64,000 nt of DNA from Arthrobacter sp. DWC3 (GTDB taxonomy: Bacteria; Actinomycetota; Actinomycetes; Actinomycetales; Micrococcaceae). This document shows, in pieces, positions 31,154 through 39,439 of the stretch (position 1 is its first letter; every line of letters begins with the position of its first letter). A program made the position numbers and the translations under genes. Location of the stretch: positions 50,516 to 114,515 of the forward strand of contig NZ_PJIP01000013.1 in the NCBI RefSeq assembly GCF_002929375.1, written 5' to 3'. The notes under the pieces were generated by a model that saw nothing but the letters and a program-made list of their open reading frames with translations, was not told where the DNA came from and ran no database searches.

Positions 31154-31592
31154 CTGGAAGTTGATTCAAGCAAGGTAAGGAATTCGCGACACGGCGTAGC
31201 GGTGTCTCGAGAACCTAAAGCTCGCCAAGATATCGAGGTGACGCCAGATTTACGGGGTACTTTGTGAATCGCAGCGGTAAGTGGCGTGATTTCTGCAGGC
31301 GGATTCCAGTCATCGTCGCACCACTCAAGTGTTGGGGCGATGACTGGAATCCGCTCCGTCCTACCAGGGCCACTTACGGTTGACACAGCCATAGGTGACC
31401 GACCAACGTCCGTATCAGGATCGGTCTGCGGCCATGCAGGGGACTTTGGGAGTCTGCGCAGACGACTTCGAGAAACGACAATCACAACTCAAAACGCTCA
31501 GATTTTTGGCTCTCTAACCAAGTGCGAAACGTGTACTGTCATAACGCGAGGGTGAGACGGATTCTGCGACCCTCCGAACTGGGGGAGGACAC
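31154..31592. other. Nested inverted repeats and resolvase-2 control region
   Basis: 439 bases without a gene. GTAAGTGGC (31277-31285) pairs with GCCACTTAC (31369-31377) and, inside it, GCGGATTCCAGTCATCG (31299-31315) pairs perfectly with 31338-31354. Further on come the 30-mer at 31422-31451 and 25-mer at 31456-31480 shared with the 24.5-kb locus, then the GTACTGTCATAACGCGAGG region before the resolvase gene, a likely res subsite. Confidence 0.55.
31456..31480 (-). repeat. Right copy of inverted 25-mer
   Basis: Reverse complement begins TGTCGTTTCTCGAAGTC and matches 24584-24608 at 23 of 25 positions, in inverted orientation. It includes half of the 12-bp palindrome GTCTGCGCAGAC at 31452-31463. 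Confidence 0.7.
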
Positions 31593-32237
31593 ATGGAACG
31601 ACCGGAACGTCTCGAAGGTGTCGAGGAGCCGCGGTTGGTACCGGACGGCGTCCTGATTGGATACGCGCGTGTGTCCACCACGGACCAGAACCTTGAGGCG
31701 CAGACCCGCCAATTGGTCGACGCCGGTTGCTACGACGTCTACGCGGACCACGGGAAGTCGGGGGCGACGATGACGCGACCCGAGCTGGAGAAGTGCCTTC
31801 GCGCACTGCAGCCAGGCAACACACTCGTGGTGACCAAGCTCGACCGGCTCGGCCGAACTGTTCGGGGGCTCGTGGAGTTACTGGATTCGCTGCACGAGCG
31901 TGGCGTGAGGTTCCGATCCCTGTCTGAGGGCATCGACACGACCACCCCATCGGGCCGGCTGATGTCTAACGTCATCGCCAGCGTCGCGGAGATGGAGCGC
32001 GAGCTGATCCGGGAGCGGACGAAGGCCGGCCTCGCTGTCGCGGCCGGCAAGGGTGGGCGACCTCCACGCCTCCAGCCCCACGACGTGGTGGAAGCCCGCC
32101 GACTGAGGGAGAAGGAGAAGCTGACCGTCGAAGCTATTGCCAAGAAGTTTGAGGTCCACCGCTCCACGATCATCCGTGCACTGCGCACCGATGGTCTCGC
32201 CGGCACCGGATACAAGGGTCAGACCAGTGGTGATTAG
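31593..32237 (+). CDS. Serine recombinase of the resolvase/invertase family (2)
   Basis: A 214-residue serine recombinase starting at ATG 31593 behind GGGGGAGGA. Domains: a 20-residue N-terminal extension, catalytic domain with IGYARVSTTDQN (Ser28), TKLDRLGRTVRGLVELL and the long E helix MSNVIASVAEMERELIRERT, then a C-terminal HTH with KEKLTVEAIAKKFEVHRSTI. Typical of Tn3-type resolvases. It differs clearly from resolvase 1, so the 24.6-31.5 kb segment is bounded by two unlike resolvase genes with similar end motifs. It could resolve plasmid multimers. Confidence 0.93.
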   Translation: MERPERLEGVEEPRLVPDGVLIGYARVSTTDQNLEAQTRQLVDAGCYDVYADHGKSGATMTRPELEKCLRALQPGNTLVVTKLDRLGRTVRGLVELLDSLHERGVRFRSLSEGIDTTTPSGRLMSNVIASVAEMERELIRERTKAGLAVAAGKGGRPPRLQPHDVVEARRLREKEKLTVEAIAKKFEVHRSTIIRALRTDGLAGTGYKGQTSGD

Positions 32238-32331
32238 AGGACTGAGGCTTACGTCCGTGAATCGTTCCTAATGATCGGGCGGGCGCTAGATACGGTTGGG
32301 GCAGTATTCCACCGGCACCAGGGGGACCCCG

Positions 32332-35300
32332 ATGGCGCGATCGCGCAAGCGCAACCAGATTGATGGACAAGCAACTCTCGACCTAGACGCATTTCTTTTC
32401 GCACCACCAGAGGAGGTTCTCGATGAACAAGTACGGCAAGTTCGCGCAGGAGACGTGGAAGATCACCGCGCCGTCGCAGTACGCACTGATCCCGGACCCG
32501 GACGAGTGGTTTCGGAAGCTGGGCGAGGAAGCGATGAACCAGGTGGGGGAGCTGCAGTACCAGATCGCGGGACCGGATCCGGAGGGCGAGACGTACCTGG
32601 AGAAGGTGGGCCGGCTGAACGCCTCGAGGATGCAGGCCGAGGAGATCGTGCGGGTGGAGATGTTGACGCCGGACGTGATGGAGACGGAGGGCGACGACTC
32701 GGACGAGGACCTGCCGGAGTCGACCAGGCTGATGCACGAGATTCTGCAGTCGTTCAACCACGGGTATCAGGAGGACTTGGAGACGATGAGGTCCGAGGAG
32801 TTGGACCGGAACAGCCAGCGCCCGTAGCACCAGCTGCCCCAGAGGGCCGCTTCATTCCTGCGCGGCAGGATGATCTTGCCCCGTCGGGTGCCCGTGCACG
32901 CTTCCAGGCCAATGTCGCTGCGTTGCGTATGCTGCGCGAGCTGCAGGATCAGGACCGGGCAGCCACGGCGCAGGAGCGTGCCGTGCTGGCCCGGTGGGGG
33001 AGCTGGGGTGCCTCAGGTGTGGCTGAGGTGTTCGATGAGACCCGGACCGAGTACGAGGCTGACCGCGCCGAGCTGCGCGAGCTGCTGAGTGAGAGCGAGT
33101 ACCGGGCTGCGAACCGGACCGTCATCAACGCCCACTACACCGACCCCGCCCTCGCCACGGAACTCTGGCAGACCCTGAACACTCTGGGCTTCACCGGTGG
33201 TCGCGTCCTGGAACCGGGATCAGGTGCGGGCACCTTCATCGGCCTCGCACCCGAGACCGCGACGATGACCGGTGTGGAGCTGGACCCGATCACCGCGGGC
33301 ATCTCTCAGGCCCTCTACCCGGACGCTGACATCCGCGCCGAGTCCTTCGCTGACACGCGCCTGCCGACTGGATACTTCGACGCAGCCGTCGGCAATGTCC
33401 CGTTTGCCAAGACCAGGCTGCACGACCCGCGACACAACGCGGGCAACCACTCGATGCACAACCACTTCATCATCAAGTCTCTCGACCTCACCCGGCCCGG
33501 TGGCGTCGTCGGCGTCATCTCCTCCGCGTTCACCATGGACGCCCAGAACCCGGCAGCCCGCCGCGAAATCTACGAGACAGCCGACCTGCTCGGAGCCGTC
33601 CGCTTGCCGACCGGTGCGCACCGTCGCGCCGCCGGCACCGACGCCCTCACTGACGTCCTGATCTTCCGCAAGCGGTTCCCGGGTGAAGAACCGATGAGCC
33701 CGCAGTGGCTGGAGTCACGCGTCCTGTCCGTAGGTGACAGCCAGGGTGCCGCGCAGGACGCAATACTCGACGCGGGCCAGGACGTGGCCCGGATGAATGC
33801 GTACTTCATCGAGAACCCGCAGCGTGTGCTGGGTGAGCCCGTGGTGGGTAACGGCATGTACGGGTCAGCGACGCTCACCGTGCGCAACGAGGACCTGTCC
33901 GCCGTACCGGAGCAGCTGCACAACCAGTTGCAGGACCTTGCCCTCACCGCCATCGACGCCGGCAGGGGAGCGGCAGAGCGTCAGGCCGGGCAGATCATCG
34001 AGTCCGTAGCCATCGTCCCTGCAGGCAAGCAGCTCCAGGTCGGACACATCATGTCCGAACCGGACGGCACCTTCCGCCAGGTCGACATCGACGGATCAAT
34101 CGCCCCGTTGAAGGTCCCCGCCACCCAGGCACGCGAACTGCGGTCCCTGCTCCGGCTGCGCGACCTCGCCCGCTCCGTGCTCACGCTCGAGGCGAGCAAC
34201 GTGGAGGACACCCCGGAGCTCGCCGCCGAACGCGCCAACCTGCACGATTCCTACCGCACCTACGTGGACACCTACGGTCCAATCAACCGATTCACTGAGC
34301 GTCGCACCGGGAAGGTTAATGACGCCGGCGAGGACATCATGGCTAGGGTGACGCCCAAGGCGGTGGCGCTGCTGCGCAGCGACCCCTTCGGGCCGATCGT
34401 CCCTGCTCTGGAGCGATTCGATGAGGCCAGTCAGAAGGCGACCCCGGCCGCGCTGCAGAACGAACGCCAGGTCCAGCCGCGCCAGCCCATCCGAGGCGTC
34501 GACACCCCGGCTGAGGCCCTTGCGGTCACTCTCGACGCCCGAGGTGACGTCGACCTCGCAGAGATTGCCAACCTGCTCGGCGTCGACCCAGCAGCGGCCA
34601 GGGACGCACTGGGAGAGCTGGTCTACGACATTCCCGGTGAACCCGGGGTCATGGAAACCCGGGCCGAGTACCTCAGCGGCAACATCAGGGAGAAGCTCGA
34701 CGTCGCCACCGTCGCTGCGGCCGAGGACGAACGATTCCTGCGCAACGTCGAGGACCTAAAAGCAGCCATGCCTCTGCCGTTGGGTGCGGATGAAATCGAA
34801 GCCCGTATCGGCTCCATCTGGATCTCAGCCGACGTCCACCAGGAGTTCCTGCAGACCATCACCCGCGACCCGCGGGCACGCGTGGACCGGGTGACCGGCG
34901 CGAACTGGGACGTCCAGGCGAACAGGCACAGCTTCCTAGCCCGCAACGACTGGGGCACCGAGCGGATGCCGGCGGGTGAAATCTTCAAGTGCCTGCTCGA
35001 GCAAAAGCGTGTGCAGGTTACCGACCCGGACCCTGATCCCGAGAGCCAGCGACGCATCCTCAACCCTGTCGAGACAGCATCGGCCCAGGAGAAGGCCCAG
35101 CTGATGCAGGACCGTTTCGGGGAGTGGGTGTGGGAGGACGCAGACCGTGCCATCGCCCTCACCGATGAATACAACCGCAGGTTCAACTCGCTCGTTCTGC
35201 GCGACTACACCGTCGAAGGTGAACGCCTGACCCTGCCCGGGCTCAAGAAGGACTGGACTCCCAAACCCCACCAGCGTGCCGCCGTGGCGCGCATGATTTC

Positions 35301-37932
35301 CGAGCCGTCGGTGGGACTCTTCCACGAGGTCGGGGCAGGCAAGACCGCTGAGATGGTCATGGGCTCGATGGAGCTGCGGCGACTCGGCATGGCACGGAAA
35401 CCCGCGGTCGTCGTACCTAACCACATGCTCGACCAGTTCGCCCGCGAATGGTTGCAGATCTACCCCCAGGCGCAGATCCTCGCTGCGTCGTCCGCCGACC
35501 TCGCCGGCGACAAGCGCCGACAGTTTGTGGCGCGTGCGGCCGCGAATGACTGGGACGCAGTGATCATGACCCGCACCGCGTTCGAGCGCATCCCGCTCTC
35601 TGCCGAGTCCGAGTCCGAGTACCTCACCCGTGAGGTGGACCGGAAGCGCCAGGAGATTCTGGCGGCGAAGGAACGTGCCCTCGCAAGCGGTAACAAGGCG
35701 ATGAGCGTCAAGAAGCTGGAGTCGCGCCTGCAGGCCGATGAGGAGAAGATTAAACGGCTCCGTGAGACCCCCGCCGACCCAGGCATCACGTTCGAGCAGA
35801 CAGGCATCGACTATCTGGTCGTGGACGAGCTGCACGACTTCAAGAACCTCTCGACCGCCTCGAACATTCAGGACGCGGCAATCGACGGGTCCAAGCGTGC
35901 ATCGGACCTCCACGCGAAGGTCGAGTACCTGCGCAGCGTGCACGGTGATCGGGTGATCACCGGCGCTACGGCGACGCCGATCGCCAACAGTGTCACCGAG
36001 ATGTATGTGATGCAGCGCTACCTGCGTCCTGACCTGTTGGAGAAGGCCGGCATCAATGACTTCGACACGTGGGCTGCGACCTTCGGTCAGGTCGTGACCG
36101 AGATGGAGATGACTGTCGCCGGCGGTGACAGCTTCAAGATGAAGGAACGGTTCTCGAAGTTCCAGAACGTGCCCGAGTTGCTGAAGATGTTCCACACCTT
36201 CGCGGATGTGAAGACCGCCGAGGACTTGCAGCTGCCCGTGCCTCACATTGAGGAACGTGAGGACGGCAGGCGCCTGCCCCGCATGGTCACCGTCGAGCCG
36301 TCCATCGAGCTCGAGGCGTACATCGCGGACATCGCAGACCGCGCCGAGAAGATCCAGGCACGTCTGGTCGATCCGACCGAGGACAACATGCTGAAGATTT
36401 CCAGCGACGGACGCAAAGCCGCCCTCGACATGCGCTTGGTCGACCCGGAGCTGGACGCCCTCGTCGGAGCCACGAAGATCAGTGCGACCGCGGACCTCGT
36501 CGCCAATGTGTACGAGGAGACCAAGGATCGCGTCTACATCGACCCGGAGACGAAAGATACGCACCCGACGCCGGGCGCCCTGCAGATCGTCTTCTGCGAC
36601 CTCGGCACTCCCTCGGACAAGTGGAACGTATACGGGCAGTTGCGTGAGGACCTGGTGCAGCGAGGCGTGCCCGAGCACAAGGTGCGCTTCGCGCATGAGG
36701 CGAAGAACGATGCCGAGAAGGGCCGGCTCTTCGAGGCCTGCCGGACAGGAGACGTCGCCGTGCTTATCGGATCGACACAGAAGATGGGTACGGGTACGAA
36801 CATGCAGGCCCGCGCCGTGCACCTGGTCGACCTCGACGCACCATGGCGGCCGGCCGACGTTTCCCAGCGTCACGGCCGCATCATTCGACAGGGCAATCAG
36901 AACCCCGAGGTCGGCATCTCGCAGGTAGTCACCAAGGGATCGTTCGACACCTTCATGTGGCAGACGCTGGAGCGCAAGAGCAAGTTCATCGACCAGATCA
37001 TGCGCGGCCGACTCGACGTCCGCGAGATCGAGGACGTCGGTGACAACACCCTGTCCTTCGCAGAGGTCAAAGCCATTTCCAGCGGTAACCCGCTCATCTT
37101 GGAGAAGTCCAAAGCCGATCAGGAACTTACCCGTCTGCAGCGCCTTGAGCGCGGCTGGCACCGCAACCAGGCAGCGCTCAGCCGGCGCAAGGACAGCGCC
37201 ATCGTCCGAGGCAAAGCACTCGCCGCGGAACTGCCCGCACTGAAGGAAGCAGCTGCGCGCACAATGCCCGACGTCGGCGGTGACGCCTTCCGCATGACCA
37301 TCAACGGGAGGACCGTCGACAAGCGCACTGACGCCGTGGAAGCGCTGCGCACGTGGGCGGACAGGAACGCAGCAGGCCGACCTCCTATCCAGGGTTCGAA
37401 AGACCTCGGTGTGATGGCCTCTATCGGCGGTCACGACATCAGGTTTATCCAGGGCCAGGCGAACCTGGTTGAGATGGGTGCGTCCCGCGTCGAGTTGCAG
37501 ATTGAGGGGGCCCCCGGCGTCGCGGTGGAACTCAAACGCAACGACGCTCTTTTCCCGACCGTGGGTGTGATCCAGCGCCTCGAGAACCAGGTCACGCGCC
37601 TGCCCGACGAGGTGGTGAAGCGAGAGCGTCAGCTGGAGGAAGCGCGCCAGGAGTACCGGGATGCAGCCAACGCTTTGAAGCAGCCGTTCAAGCACACCGA
37701 CGCGCTGCAGACAGCGAAGTGGGAGGTCGAGCGGATCAACCGCGAGATGCGCGGCGAGGACGGAGCACAGACCGTTCTGACAGCCGAGCTTGAGGAGCTA
37801 CGGCGCGATATGCGGCTCGCCACCCCGACACCAAAGCAGTCGGGAGCGCCCGTCCAGCTCCCACCCGATCAGGATCCGGACCGGACGCTGAGGACCAGAA
37901 CCACCAGCCGTGATGGTGGTATCGAGCGTTAA
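32332..37932 (+). CDS. Plasmid methylase-helicase (SAM methyltransferase plus SF2 helicase)
   Basis: A 1,866-residue protein starting at ATG 32332 with GGGGGA five bases upstream; the N-terminus (MARSRKRNQIDGQATLDLDAF) fits the family. The conserved part begins GRFIPARQDDLAPSG (near residue 170) with SAM motif I VLEPGSGAGTFIG near 295 and catalytic-type GNVPF near 354, followed by a helicase with GAGKT near 1001, DELH near 1164 and QRHGRIIRQGNQ near 1510, then coiled coil. Such proteins occur on conjugative plasmids and phages and are thought to modify or protect incoming DNA. Codons about 31-165 overlap a second gene in another frame; no start codon lies between that gene and the conserved region. 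Confidence 0.85.
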   Translation: MARSRKRNQIDGQATLDLDAFLFAPPEEVLDEQVRQVRAGDVEDHRAVAVRTDPGPGRVVSEAGRGSDEPGGGAAVPDRGTGSGGRDVPGEGGPAERLEDAGRGDRAGGDVDAGRDGDGGRRLGRGPAGVDQADARDSAVVQPRVSGGLGDDEVRGVGPEQPAPVAPAAPEGRFIPARQDDLAPSGARARFQANVAALRMLRELQDQDRAATAQERAVLARWGSWGASGVAEVFDETRTEYEADRAELRELLSESEYRAANRTVINAHYTDPALATELWQTLNTLGFTGGRVLEPGSGAGTFIGLAPETATMTGVELDPITAGISQALYPDADIRAESFADTRLPTGYFDAAVGNVPFAKTRLHDPRHNAGNHSMHNHFIIKSLDLTRPGGVVGVISSAFTMDAQNPAARREIYETADLLGAVRLPTGAHRRAAGTDALTDVLIFRKRFPGEEPMSPQWLESRVLSVGDSQGAAQDAILDAGQDVARMNAYFIENPQRVLGEPVVGNGMYGSATLTVRNEDLSAVPEQLHNQLQDLALTAIDAGRGAAERQAGQIIESVAIVPAGKQLQVGHIMSEPDGTFRQVDIDGSIAPLKVPATQARELRSLLRLRDLARSVLTLEASNVEDTPELAAERANLHDSYRTYVDTYGPINRFTERRTGKVNDAGEDIMARVTPKAVALLRSDPFGPIVPALERFDEASQKATPAALQNERQVQPRQPIRGVDTPAEALAVTLDARGDVDLAEIANLLGVDPAAARDALGELVYDIPGEPGVMETRAEYLSGNIREKLDVATVAAAEDERFLRNVEDLKAAMPLPLGADEIEARIGSIWISADVHQEFLQTITRDPRARVDRVTGANWDVQANRHSFLARNDWGTERMPAGEIFKCLLEQKRVQVTDPDPDPESQRRILNPVETASAQEKAQLMQDRFGEWVWEDADRAIALTDEYNRRFNSLVLRDYTVEGERLTLPGLKKDWTPKPHQRAAVARMISEPSVGLFHEVGAGKTAEMVMGSMELRRLGMARKPAVVVPNHMLDQFAREWLQIYPQAQILAASSADLAGDKRRQFVARAAANDWDAVIMTRTAFERIPLSAESESEYLTREVDRKRQEILAAKERALASGNKAMSVKKLESRLQADEEKIKRLRETPADPGITFEQTGIDYLVVDELHDFKNLSTASNIQDAAIDGSKRASDLHAKVEYLRSVHGDRVITGATATPIANSVTEMYVMQRYLRPDLLEKAGINDFDTWAATFGQVVTEMEMTVAGGDSFKMKERFSKFQNVPELLKMFHTFADVKTAEDLQLPVPHIEEREDGRRLPRMVTVEPSIELEAYIADIADRAEKIQARLVDPTEDNMLKISSDGRKAALDMRLVDPELDALVGATKISATADLVANVYEETKDRVYIDPETKDTHPTPGALQIVFCDLGTPSDKWNVYGQLREDLVQRGVPEHKVRFAHEAKNDAEKGRLFEACRTGDVAVLIGSTQKMGTGTNMQARAVHLVDLDAPWRPADVSQRHGRIIRQGNQNPEVGISQVVTKGSFDTFMWQTLERKSKFIDQIMRGRLDVREIEDVGDNTLSFAEVKAISSGNPLILEKSKADQELTRLQRLERGWHRNQAALSRRKDSAIVRGKALAAELPALKEAAARTMPDVGGDAFRMTINGRTVDKRTDAVEALRTWADRNAAGRPPIQGSKDLGVMASIGGHDIRFIQGQANLVEMGASRVELQIEGAPGVAVELKRNDALFPTVGVIQRLENQVTRLPDEVVKRERQLEEARQEYRDAANALKQPFKHTDALQTAKWEVERINREMRGEDGAQTVLTAELEELRRDMRLATPTPKQSGAPVQLPPDQDPDRTLRTRTTSRDGGIER
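32423..32827 (+). CDS. 134-residue protein nested inside the methylase-helicase gene
   Basis: In the +1 frame relative to the host gene an ATG with a perfect AGGAGG six bases upstream opens a 134-residue acidic protein, MNKYGKFAQETWKITAPSQY at the start, with many D/E residues and a helical middle (MQAEEIVRVEMLTPDVMETE). Its amino-acid composition looks natural, whereas the host frame across it is G/R/D-rich and low in complexity, so this frame carries the selected information. I do not recognise the family; similar small acidic proteins accompany plasmid helicases in Arthrobacter-like replicons as far as I recall. It may be translated independently from the same message. Confidence 0.75.
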   Translation: MNKYGKFAQETWKITAPSQYALIPDPDEWFRKLGEEAMNQVGELQYQIAGPDPEGETYLEKVGRLNASRMQAEEIVRVEMLTPDVMETEGDDSDEDLPESTRLMHEILQSFNHGYQEDLETMRSEELDRNSQRP

Positions 37933-37944
37933 CCCGAGTACAGA

Positions 37945-37983
37945 GAAAGGCCGGCCTGCGGGCCGGCCTTTCTTTTGTTTTCC
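37945..37983 (+). terminator. Strong intrinsic terminator of the methylase-helicase gene
   Basis: GAAAGGCCGGCC (37945-37956) pairs perfectly with 37961-37972 around a TGCG loop, followed by TTTTGTTTT. It lies 12 bases after the stop codon. Confidence 0.9.
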
Positions 37984-38003
37984 TGCTGCTACTCGGACAG
38001 CCT

Positions 38004-38309
38004 CTAACTGTCGCTTGGGCTCTCCGCTGCACTCGTGTCAGATGCTGAGTCGGCGGACGTAGTGCGCCGTGTGCGACGCTTCGCTGCGGCCCCGTTGTCG
38101 AGCCCAAGCTTCTTCAGTTCGTCCTCACTCCAACCGTCTTTGGTTGCTCGGACGTATGCCTTTTTGTCATCGCGCTCGGCTTCCGCGAGCTGCTCGCGCA
38201 GCTCGTCCACACGCTTGCGTGCGATCACCAGATCGGTGACGGATGCGATGCGTGAGTCGAGGAGTTTCCGCGCCTGGTCTTTGGTGGTTTCAAGGTCGAT
38301 GGTTGCCAT
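38004..38309 (-). CDS. Small charged helical protein
   Basis: A 101-residue protein starting at ATG 38309 (MATIDLETTKDQARKLLDSR). A helical coiled coil rich in E, R and K (residues 5-50) is followed by WSEDELKKLGL and a basic, serine-rich tail (AAKRRTRRTTSADSASD). It faces the helicase gene across the terminator. Similar proteins are seen near mobilization genes of actinobacterial plasmids; a DNA-binding or relaxosome role is only a guess. Confidence 0.6.
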   Translation of the reverse strand: MATIDLETTKDQARKLLDSRIASVTDLVIARKRVDELREQLAEAERDDKKAYVRATKDGWSEDELKKLGLDNGAAAKRRTRRTTSADSASDTSAAESPSDS

Positions 38310-38391
38310 ACGAACCACCCTAACGCTCACCTAGGACTGTCGTGGGAAACGCACCGTCAGGCGCACAAAGCGGCGTCTCCTGGTGTCATTA

Positions 38392-38613
38392 TCACCGCCC
38401 TACCGGGTAATCATGGAGGTACCCGTTGGCAGGGTCGTTGAACCAGTCCTCAATGTCGCCGGAGTCGTACCGGACGGTGTTTCGCCCGAGCGTGAAGTAG
38501 GGCGGTCCGAGGTTGGCCCGGCGCCACTGGGCAAGCTCTTTGCTTGTCACGCCGTACAACTCAGCCACGTCCTTCGGTGCCATCATCGTGCCCACCATGA
38601 GCCCCTCTTTCAT
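38392..38613 (-). CDS. AlpA/excisionase-type HTH protein
   Basis: A 73-residue protein with the helix-turn-helix core MAPKDVAELYGVTSKELAQW followed by a wing, LGPPYFTLGRNTVRYDSGDIEDWF, the classic HTH_17 arrangement. Several in-frame ATGs exist; 38613 has AAAGGA about twelve bases upstream, an internal ATG at 38598 has GAGGGG. It is divergent from mobC and could regulate the mobilization operon or bend oriT. Confidence 0.75.
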   Translation of the reverse strand: MKEGLMVGTMMAPKDVAELYGVTSKELAQWRRANLGPPYFTLGRNTVRYDSGDIEDWFNDPANGYLHDYPVGR

Positions 38614-39016
38614 CTTTGCCCCGTTCCTTTCGGCAACGCCGTCATCACTTGGACGCGAAGTGAATTGGCAAGGTGGAGAGGTCGGACCGTGGAATACCGG
38701 AGCGGAGCGAGGATATGCCGCGAAAGCCGTCCTCGGAGCCTTGCCAAGAGAAGGGCGGACAGTACATTCACAAGCCGAAACGGAACGGCGCAGCCGTGAG
38801 GATCAATCCAGACGCGGAGCGTCTTCCGAAAGATCGAACACCCCACCCGGCACAGACCGCTGTGCGACAAGCAAACGGAGCACCGGCGGAGCAAGCTATA
38901 TGTTTATGTGCCATAAATGCGGGATCCGCTGGCGCCCGCGGCTAAGCGGTGACACACTTGGGGTGTGGGGCCTCCGTCGGAGGGGCGCTGCGCTGGGCCT
39001 GAAGGGAGTGCGAGCA
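38614..39016. other. Candidate origin of transfer (oriT) region
   Basis: Non-coding region upstream of mobC with several inverted repeats: TTGGCAAGG (38665-38673) with CCTTGCCAA (38739-38747); CACAC (38953-38957) with GTGTG (38963-38967); and CCTCC-GTC-GGAGG (38971-38983). Relaxase-mobC operons usually lie next to oriT, and short inverted repeats flank the nick site. No established nick sequence was recognised. Confidence 0.4.
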
Positions 39017-39439
39017 ATGAGCGAAAGCCAGGAGCAAGAGCCCGCTGCGCGTCCTCCTAGTACCGGCAAGCGGCACGTGTGGTCCTCCCGGCGCAAGCGC
39101 ATCGAGGGCAAGACCGTGTACGTGCGGGTCTCGATGTCAGAGATGGAGCGGGCTCAGCTGCTGCAACTGGAGGTTCAGACTGGTCTGTCGCCGTCCGCGA
39201 TCCTCGTCGACGCCGCGCTCGGTTCCGGCGATCCAGCGGTCCTGACGGTGAAGAAGCAGGAAGTCGTCACGCTGCTGGACATCCGCCGGTTGGTCGGTAC
39301 CGCAGCGAACAACGTGAACCAGCTGGCACGCCACGCGAATGCCACCGGGGAGGTCAAGGACAACGCCCTGGCAGCCGTGCAGGAAGCACGCCGACTCATG
39401 CGCCAGATCGAAGCGAAGATGTACGAGCTGAAGCCATGA
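39017..39439 (+). CDS. mobC: MobC-family mobilization accessory protein
   Basis: A 140-residue protein from ATG 39017 (AAGGGAG upstream) with a basic N-terminus, an RHH-like middle (TVYVRVSMSEMERAQLLQLEVQTGLSPSAILVD, within 39110-39210) and the MobC C-terminal signature RRLVGTAANNVNQLARHANATG. MobC proteins bind oriT and help the relaxase open the nick region. The stop overlaps the relaxase start as ATGA, so the two are translationally coupled. Confidence 0.9.
   Translation: MSESQEQEPAARPPSTGKRHVWSSRRKRIEGKTVYVRVSMSEMERAQLLQLEVQTGLSPSAILVDAALGSGDPAVLTVKKQEVVTLLDIRRLVGTAANNVNQLARHANATGEVKDNALAAVQEARRLMRQIEAKMYELKP

Noticed and set aside
31299-31354. Integron attC site
   Set aside because: The stem is long and perfect but no R-box/L-box consensus and no integrase are present.
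34936-37695. A 919-codon open frame antisense to the methylase-helicase
   Set aside because: It mirrors the codon pattern of the real gene; high GC at third positions keeps the antisense frame open. The product has no domains and no start signal.
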